Assembly (NCBI GenBank): GCA_001449105.1
Contig: LNIY01000084.1
Location: forward strand, 124,001-188,000
DNA from: Caulobacter vibrioides
GTDB taxonomy: Bacteria > Pseudomonadota > Alphaproteobacteria > Caulobacterales > Caulobacteraceae
Direction of reading: 5' to 3'
Length of the DNA stretch: 64,000 bases
Below, in pieces: positions 60,075-64,000 of this stretch; the first letter of the stretch is position 1; every line of letters starts with the position of its first letter. Below the pieces are notes generated by a model. The model was not told the origin of the DNA. It saw only the letters and a list, made by a program, of their open reading frames with translations, and did no database searches. The translations under genes were made by a program, and so were the position numbers.

Positions 60075-61643
60075 GTGAGGAGAGGGCTTGAGCTCGGCCG
60101 CGTAGGACCGATCCTCGACAGGCGCGGGCCGGCCCTGGACGCTTTCCAGAAAACGCTGGGCCTGCTCGATCAGCGCGCGGCGGCGCTCGGACGCCTCGGC
60201 GTGCTGGCGCTCGACCTCGGCGAGGTCGGCGGCGCAGTGGGGGCATTCGGTCTCGTGCGGCCAGACGTACTGGTCGCAGGAGCGGCAGACCTTGAGCTTC
60301 GGAGGCAGGGCGCCGCCGGCTGCGGTGCGCTCGCGGTGGGGGACGTGGACCTTGGCCGGGTCGCGGACGGGCATGGGAACCGTCTGGGCGCCGGGGATCG
60401 GCTCGCGCACCAGGGCGAACTCGCCGATGGCGAAGCTGGCGGCCGGGGCGTCCTTGACCTTGGTTACGCGCTCGCGCCAGCCGTGGCGAGCCAGGTCCAG
60501 CACCCGGTGGTGGCAGTAGGGGTTGTTGCCGCGTTTGCCCAGCAGCGACTCCGAGGTCCAGGTGCAGCCGGCCCGGCAGACGTCGGCATAGTAGCAGGTG
60601 CGGCAGTAGTCGTAGAGCTCCTCGACGTCGCGTACGCGGCCGAAGGCCATCTTCTCGCTGTAGCGCCAGATGTCGGCGATGTTCATCTCGCGGACGTTGC
60701 CGGCGGCGTAGAGCGAGGTGGCCAGGGACGGGCAGCCCTTGATGGTGCCGTCGGCCTCGATGCCGATGCCGCCCTGGCCGGCCGCGCAGCCGTTCCAGTG
60801 GTCGGCCTCGTCGCCCAGACCCCGCCACATCCGCTCGTAGGGACCGAAATAGCCGACATTGTTGCCGACGATCATCAGCAGCCCCCGCTCCAGCCCCTCG
60901 CGATAGAGCCGGGCCAAGAGCGGCATGACGTCGAGCAGTTGGTAGGGCTGGAGCAGGAGGTCGGGATTGTCGACGGCGTTGCCCATGGCCACGGTCAGTT
61001 GGATCTGCCAGTGCGTGGCGCCGGCCTCGATGATCCGCTCCATCAGTTCGGGAAGGTGGGCGGCGGTCTCGGCCCCGATCTGGGTGTTGACCGAGACGGC
61101 AAGGCCGCGGGCCTTGGCGCGCTTGAGGGCGCTGATCGCCTGGTCGTAGGAGCCGGGCACCCCGCGCACCCGGTCGTGCAGGTCGGGCAGGCCGTCGATC
61201 GACACGCCGATGCCCTGCAGGCCGGCCTCGGCCGCCTCGTCCAGGCGCTTGTCGGTGAGGTTGCGGGCGCCGGTCTGGACGGCGGTGCGGATGCCGTGCG
61301 AGCGGCTGCGGCGGATCAGCTCGATCCAGTCGCGGCGCAGATAGGCCTCGCCGCCGATCAGGGTCAGCTCGCGCGTGCCCAGAGCGGCCAGATGGTCGAT
61401 CAGCTCCAGCGCCTCGGCCGGGTTCAGCTCGTCGGGGCGCGGCCGGCCGGCCCGCGAGCCGCAGTGCTGGCACTTGAGATTGCAGGCGAGGGTGACCTCC
61501 CAGACCACGTGGACAGGGGTCAGCTCGGCGTAGTCGCGCTCGGTGCGGAAGCGGACCGACTTGCCTTCGGGCGTCGCGCGCCGGGGCAGGGCGTTTTCGG
61601 CGCTCGCCGGTCGCGCGGCGGCGGAGGGCAGGGTGTCGGTCAT
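60069..61643 (-). CDS. Radical SAM/SPASM peptide maturase with C-terminal zinc ribbon
   Basis: A 524-residue radical SAM enzyme. Cys54, Cys58 and Cys61 (CNLKCQHC) bind the 4Fe-4S cluster that cleaves S-adenosylmethionine; GGE at 97-99 is the SAM-contact motif. A SPASM domain with seven cysteines follows (Cys286, 304, 347, 350, 356, 360, 377: NGCAAG, KGCPS, YCRTCYYADVCRAGC, YCHHR), the arrangement seen in enzymes that modify ribosomal peptides. A C-terminal ribbon has Cys453, 456, 467 and 470. It lies 64 bp after two small paralogous peptides, which it probably modifies. It appears to be the family that NCBI calls GDL-motif-peptide-associated maturase. The ATG at 61643 has GGGGAAA upstream. 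The chemistry it performs is unknown. Confidence 0.9.
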   Translation of the reverse strand: MTDTLPSAAARPASAENALPRRATPEGKSVRFRTERDYAELTPVHVVWEVTLACNLKCQHCGSRAGRPRPDELNPAEALELIDHLAALGTRELTLIGGEAYLRRDWIELIRRSRSHGIRTAVQTGARNLTDKRLDEAAEAGLQGIGVSIDGLPDLHDRVRGVPGSYDQAISALKRAKARGLAVSVNTQIGAETAAHLPELMERIIEAGATHWQIQLTVAMGNAVDNPDLLLQPYQLLDVMPLLARLYREGLERGLLMIVGNNVGYFGPYERMWRGLGDEADHWNGCAAGQGGIGIEADGTIKGCPSLATSLYAAGNVREMNIADIWRYSEKMAFGRVRDVEELYDYCRTCYYADVCRAGCTWTSESLLGKRGNNPYCHHRVLDLARHGWRERVTKVKDAPAASFAIGEFALVREPIPGAQTVPMPVRDPAKVHVPHRERTAAGGALPPKLKVCRSCDQYVWPHETECPHCAADLAEVERQHAEASERRRALIEQAQRFLESVQGRPAPVEDRSYAAELKPSPHP

Positions 61644-61671
61644 GCGCGCGTTTCCCCGAACGCGAGACGAA

Positions 61672-61701
61672 GGCGGCGCTCTCCGCGTGGAAAGCGCCGC
61701 C
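61672..61701 (-). promoter_or_regulatory. Hairpin between peptide genes and the radical SAM gene
   Basis: GGCGGCGCT (61672-61680) and AGCGCCGCC (61693-61701) make a perfect 9-bp stem with a 12-nt loop, starting 6 bp after the second peptide gene. On the reverse strand the next bases are TTCGTC, a poor T-run, so partial termination or transcript-end protection is likely. It would raise peptide mRNA over enzyme mRNA, a pattern common in modified-peptide operons. Confidence 0.6.
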
Positions 61702-61707
61702 CGCGGA

Positions 61708-61881
61708 TCACTTCTTGCCTTCGAGCTTGGCGATCTCGAGCTTGAGCAGCGGCAGCAGGGTGGCCACGTCGCCGTACTCGGCCAGGTGGGCTTCGGCGGC
61801 GGCCTGGGCTTCCTTCAGGCGCGAGAGGTCGCCCGAGGCGATGGCGTCGGTCACGGCGACGCCGTAGGGCTTGATGTTCAT
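61708..61881 (-). CDS. DUF1843-like GDL-motif peptide B, putative maturase substrate
   Basis: A 57-residue peptide: a short basic start, GVAVTDAIASGDLSRLKEAQ, AAAEAHLAEYGDVATLLPLL and KLEIAKLEGKK. It is a paralog of the peptide encoded just upstream: TDAxASGDL, LK, AEAHL, YGDVATLL and LKLEIAK are identical. No cysteine is present, so lanthionine or thioether chemistry is excluded; conserved Tyr, Asp, Ser and Leu are possible targets. There is no signal peptide. It starts 5 bp after the stop codon of peptide A. Too short to be found by length-filtered gene calls, but the paralogy and context make it convincing. Family: DUF1843 by my recognition. Confidence 0.85.
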   Translation of the reverse strand: MNIKPYGVAVTDAIASGDLSRLKEAQAAAEAHLAEYGDVATLLPLLKLEIAKLEGKK

Positions 61882-61886
61882 GCGGA

Positions 61887-62060
61887 TCAGGCCTCGGCTT
61901 TGGCGATTTCGAGCTTCAGGGCGGTCAGCAGCGTGGCCACGTCGCCGTACTGCTGCAGGTGGGCCTCGGCCTCGGCCGCCAGCTTCTTCAGCTGTTCGAG
62001 GTCGCCGGAGGCGACGGCGTCGGTGATGGTGACGGCGTAGAGCGGTCGGAACGACGACAT
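61887..62060 (-). CDS. DUF1843-like GDL-motif peptide A, putative maturase substrate
   Basis: A 57-residue peptide (MSSFRPLYAVTITDAVASGD, LEQLKKLAAEAEAHLQQYGD, VATLLTALKLEIAKAEA). It has a good ribosome site (GGGGAGAAAACGCC) before the ATG at 62060. Two GD motifs occur, ASGDL and QYGDV, both shared with peptide B. The middle is strongly helical. It is the first gene of a three-gene unit with peptide B and the radical SAM enzyme. It has no leader-like double-glycine cleavage site and no transporter is nearby, so the product may stay in the cell. Function unknown. Confidence 0.85.
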   Translation of the reverse strand: MSSFRPLYAVTITDAVASGDLEQLKKLAAEAEAHLQQYGDVATLLTALKLEIAKAEA

Positions 62061-62275
62061 GGCGTTTTCTCCCCACGGGCGCGCCGACGGCTCCGCCGGT
62101 CGCGCGGTTGCGTGCTCGGCGCGGGTTGCGCGCCGATGATCGTTAAGCTGACGGGCACTGGCGGGGAGAGGCGCGCGGCGTTGCCGCGATCCATGGCGGT
62201 GCGGGACCGACCCCCAACACGTCGAGGGTCGGCCACACGAAGCGCCTTGTCAATTCAGGATTGTATATCGAAAAC

Positions 62276-62300
62276 GTGTAATCTTTGGGTGTTTTTACAC
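62276..62300. promoter_or_regulatory. Inverted repeat in the AT-rich promoter region of the peptide operon
   Basis: GTGTAA (62276-62281) and TTACAC (62295-62300) are separated by 13 bp. The repeat overlaps the stop codon of sseA (TAA on the reverse strand at 62295-62297) and sits in the AT-rich block (about 62251-62300) that must hold the peptide-operon promoter, which includes a TATACAAT-like -10 element on the reverse strand. Either a weak terminator for sseA or a regulator site. Confidence 0.35.
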
Positions 62301-63149
62301 AGCCGGACCGGTCGCGACCGGGGCGTCGTCGCGCCCGCCCCATTCGGTCCACGAGCCGTCGTAGACCGCCGCCCGCGGCTTGCCCAGGCGATGCAGGGCC
62401 AGCGACACCACCGAGGCGGTGATGCCCGAGCCGCAGGTCGTGGCGATCGGCCTGTCGATGTCGACGCCGGCCTCGGCGAAGACGGTCTTCAGCCGCTCGG
62501 CTGGCAGCATGGCGCCGTCGGGACCCAGCAGGGCCGACAGCGGGATGTTGCGCGAACCAGGGATGTGGCCGCTGGCCAGGCCCGCGCGCGGTTCGGGAAC
62601 CTCGCCATTGAAGCGGCCGGCGGCGCGGGCGTCGATCACCTGCTCGCGGCCGGTCTCCAGGTTCTTCTTCATCTGCTCGAAGGAGCGGACGAGGTCGGCC
62701 TGCAGGCGCGGGGTGAAGTGGCGTTCCTGCGGGGCGGCGGGGCCGTCCTCCAGCGGGCGGCCCTCGGCGATCCACTTGGGCAGGCCGCCGTCCAGGACCA
62801 CGACGTCCTCGTGGCCCATGACGCGGAAATTCCACCACACGCGGGCGGCCGGCAGGATGCTGGTGCTGTCGTAGACGACGATGCGCGAGCCGTCGCCGAG
62901 GCCCAGCTTGCGCACCCGCGAGGCGAACTTCACGCCGCTGGCCAGCATGTGGGGCAGGGGCGAGGCCTCGTCGGAAATCTCGTCGATGTCGAAGAACACC
63001 GCGCCCGGGATGTGGCCGGCCTCGAACTCGGCCTTCGGGTCGCGCGGCGTGCCGGGCATGAACCACGAGGCGTCGACGATGCGCACGTCCGGGGCGTCGA
63101 GATGGTCGGCCAGCCAGGCGGTCGAGACGAGCGGATCGGCGTGGGTCAT
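62295..63149 (-). CDS. sseA: 3-mercaptopyruvate sulfurtransferase (rhodanese family)
   Basis: A 284-residue cytoplasmic enzyme with two rhodanese domains (about 8-130 and 150-280). It transfers sulfur from 3-mercaptopyruvate or thiosulfate to an acceptor. The active loop is TTCGSGITASV with Cys239; CGSGxT is typical of mercaptopyruvate sulfurtransferases, in contrast to the CRKGVT of thiosulfate rhodaneses. EFEAGHIPGAVFFDIDEISD and YDGSWTEWG are further family blocks. The upstream neighbour on the same strand is cysteine synthase, so both concern cysteine/sulfur metabolism, but a large inverted repeat separates them. Confidence 0.9.
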   Translation of the reverse strand: MTHADPLVSTAWLADHLDAPDVRIVDASWFMPGTPRDPKAEFEAGHIPGAVFFDIDEISDEASPLPHMLASGVKFASRVRKLGLGDGSRIVVYDSTSILPAARVWWNFRVMGHEDVVVLDGGLPKWIAEGRPLEDGPAAPQERHFTPRLQADLVRSFEQMKKNLETGREQVIDARAAGRFNGEVPEPRAGLASGHIPGSRNIPLSALLGPDGAMLPAERLKTVFAEAGVDIDRPIATTCGSGITASVVSLALHRLGKPRAAVYDGSWTEWGGRDDAPVATGPAV

Positions 63150-63240
63150 GGCTGGCCTTTCGGACTGGCGAACAGGGGCGGCAACTTCACGTGCGCCGCG
63201 CGTTGGCGCAAGCCGTTGAACGGGGCCGTGCGCGGTCCTC

Positions 63241-63318
63241 GCCCTTCGACAGGCTCAGGGTGAGGACCATTTCGCAGGCCGTTCAGTAGGAAACCTCACC
63301 CTGAGCTTGTCGAAGGGC
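63241..63318. repeat. Inverted repeat (24 of 25 bp) between cysteine synthase and sseA
   Basis: Arms GCCCTTCGACAGGCTCAGGG (continuing TGAGG, 63241-63265) and its near-exact complement at 63294-63318 (one mismatch) enclose 28 bp. CCTTCGACAGGCTCAGGGTGAG is a widely dispersed extragenic repeat type in alpha- and gammaproteobacteria, so this is probably a mobile REP-like element. It lies 11 bp after the cysteine synthase stop codon and may terminate its transcript. Confidence 0.75.
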
Positions 63319-63329
63319 GGGGTTTCCGC

Positions 63330-64000
63330 TCACAGCCAGGGCGGCGTCGGCAGGCCCTTCTCGGCCAGGAAGGCGGGGTTGAAGAGCTTGCTCTGGTAGC
63401 GCGAGCCGTGGTCGCAGAGGATGGTCACGATGGTGTGGCCGGGCCCCAGGTCCCTGGCCAGGCGCACGGCGCCGGCGACGTTGATGCCGGTGGAGCCGCC
63501 CAGGCACAGGCCCTCGTGCTGCACCAGGTCGAATATCTGCTCCATCATCTCCTCGTCGGAGACGCGGTAGGGGTGGTCGATGGCCAGGCCTTCGAGGTTG
63601 GCGGTGATCCGGCCCTGGCCGATGCCTTCGCTGATCGAATTGCCCTCGGCCTTCAGCTCGCCGGCCGCGTACCAGTTGTAGAGCGAGGCGCCGCCCGGGT
63701 CGGCCAGGCCGATCTTCACGGAGGGATTGCGCTCGCGCAGGGCCTGCGCCACGCCGGCCAGGGTGCCGCCCGAGCCGACGGCGCAGATGAAGCCGTCGAC
63801 CTTGCCGCCGGTCTGCTCCCAGATTTCCGGGCCGGTGGTGTCGTAGTGGGCCTGCCGGTTGGCGACGTTGTCGAACTGGTTGGCCCAGATCGCGCCGTTG
63901 GGCTCGGTCTTCGCCAGCTCCTCGGCCAGCCGGCCGGAGTAGCGGACGTAGTTGTCGGGGTTGGAGTAGGGGACGGCGTCCACCTCGACCAGCTCGGCGC
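63330..64000 (-). CDS. cysK: Cysteine synthase A, C-terminal part (5' end outside window)
   Basis: The last 223 codons of a PLP-dependent cysteine synthase, which makes cysteine from O-acetylserine and sulfide. Visible blocks: ANQFDNVANRQAHYDTTGPE, the phosphate-binding loop AVGSGGTLAG, SISEGIGQGRITANLEG, and CLGGSTGINVAGAVRLA with the serine that holds the PLP ring nitrogen. The PLP lysine lies upstream of the window. The last residues (FNPAFLAEKGLPTPPWL) match the longer alphaproteobacterial type. A cystathionine beta-synthase-like enzyme is less likely, as there is no regulatory domain. Confidence 0.85.
   Translation of the reverse strand, partial: AELVEVDAVPYSNPDNYVRYSGRLAEELAKTEPNGAIWANQFDNVANRQAHYDTTGPEIWEQTGGKVDGFICAVGSGGTLAGVAQALRERNPSVKIGLADPGGASLYNWYAAGELKAEGNSISEGIGQGRITANLEGLAIDHPYRVSDEEMMEQIFDLVQHEGLCLGGSTGINVAGAVRLARDLGPGHTIVTILCDHGSRYQSKLFNPAFLAEKGLPTPPWL

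Noticed and set aside
62276..62300. CRP/FNR-type site (TGTGA-N6-TCACA)
   Set aside because: The inverted repeat is GTGTAA-N13-TTACAC; spacing and half-sites do not fit that consensus.

Overview
The window is a GC-rich, densely coded stretch of an alphaproteobacterial chromosome, most like Caulobacter or a close relative in the Caulobacterales. This is inferred from seven TonB-dependent receptors (TBDRs) in 64 kb, TBDR genes linked to flavin-dependent halogenase-like genes and a cupin, FecI/FecR regulation, and small GC-rich palindromic repeats between genes. No tRNA, rRNA, CRISPR array, transposase or phage gene was seen. Most of the window is a chain of polysaccharide-utilisation loci; the last 4 kb is different and holds a radical SAM/peptide system beside sulfur-metabolism genes.

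Layout. 1-250: 3' end of an adenosine deaminase. 383-8367: GH115 alpha-glucuronidase, secreted tyrosine phosphatase and TBDR, divergent from a double-domain TetR regulator. 8854-13086: two-domain beta-propeller phytase divergent from a small TBDR. 13402-24288: galactomannan-type locus with GH27 alpha-galactosidase, ROK sugar kinase, carboxylesterase, GH2 enzyme, ROK repressor with a DUF1244 protein, GH5_8-like mannanase and a JmjC-like cupin. 24604-34390: large TBDR, three overlapping halogenase-family genes (the middle one without the usual catalytic motifs) and a GH35 beta-galactosidase. 34432-39072: TBDR, then an operon of a Tat-exported flavin amine oxidase and a RidA protein with its own signal peptide. 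39418-44034: STN-type TBDR with FecR and an ECF sigma factor. 44334-50481: HU-like protein, GH3 and GH2 in one overlapping operon. 50661-59635: two large TBDRs around a PL1 pectate-lyase-like protein. 60069-62060: radical SAM/SPASM enzyme with two 57-residue paralogous peptides. 62295-64000: SseA sulfurtransferase and a partial cysteine synthase.

Working together. Secreted hydrolases, lyase and esterase would trim glucuronoxylan, galactomannan, beta-galactosides and pectin. TBDRs import the oligosaccharides, periplasmic glycosidases finish them, and the ROK kinase phosphorylates the released hexose. The DNA suggests separate regulatory inputs: TGGTCNGACCA palindromes shared by the GH115 and GH35 promoters, AT-rich elements shared by the GH27, kinase and mannanase promoters (candidate ROK operators), palindromes in the TBDR/TetR intergenic region, and LacI-type palindromes before the GH3 operon and the last TBDR.

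The best candidate for an under-described system is the peptide/radical SAM cassette at 60069-62060. Other notable items are the pseudo-halogenase inside the halogenase trio, the exported amine oxidase/RidA pair, and the HU-like protein translationally coupled to a glycosidase.
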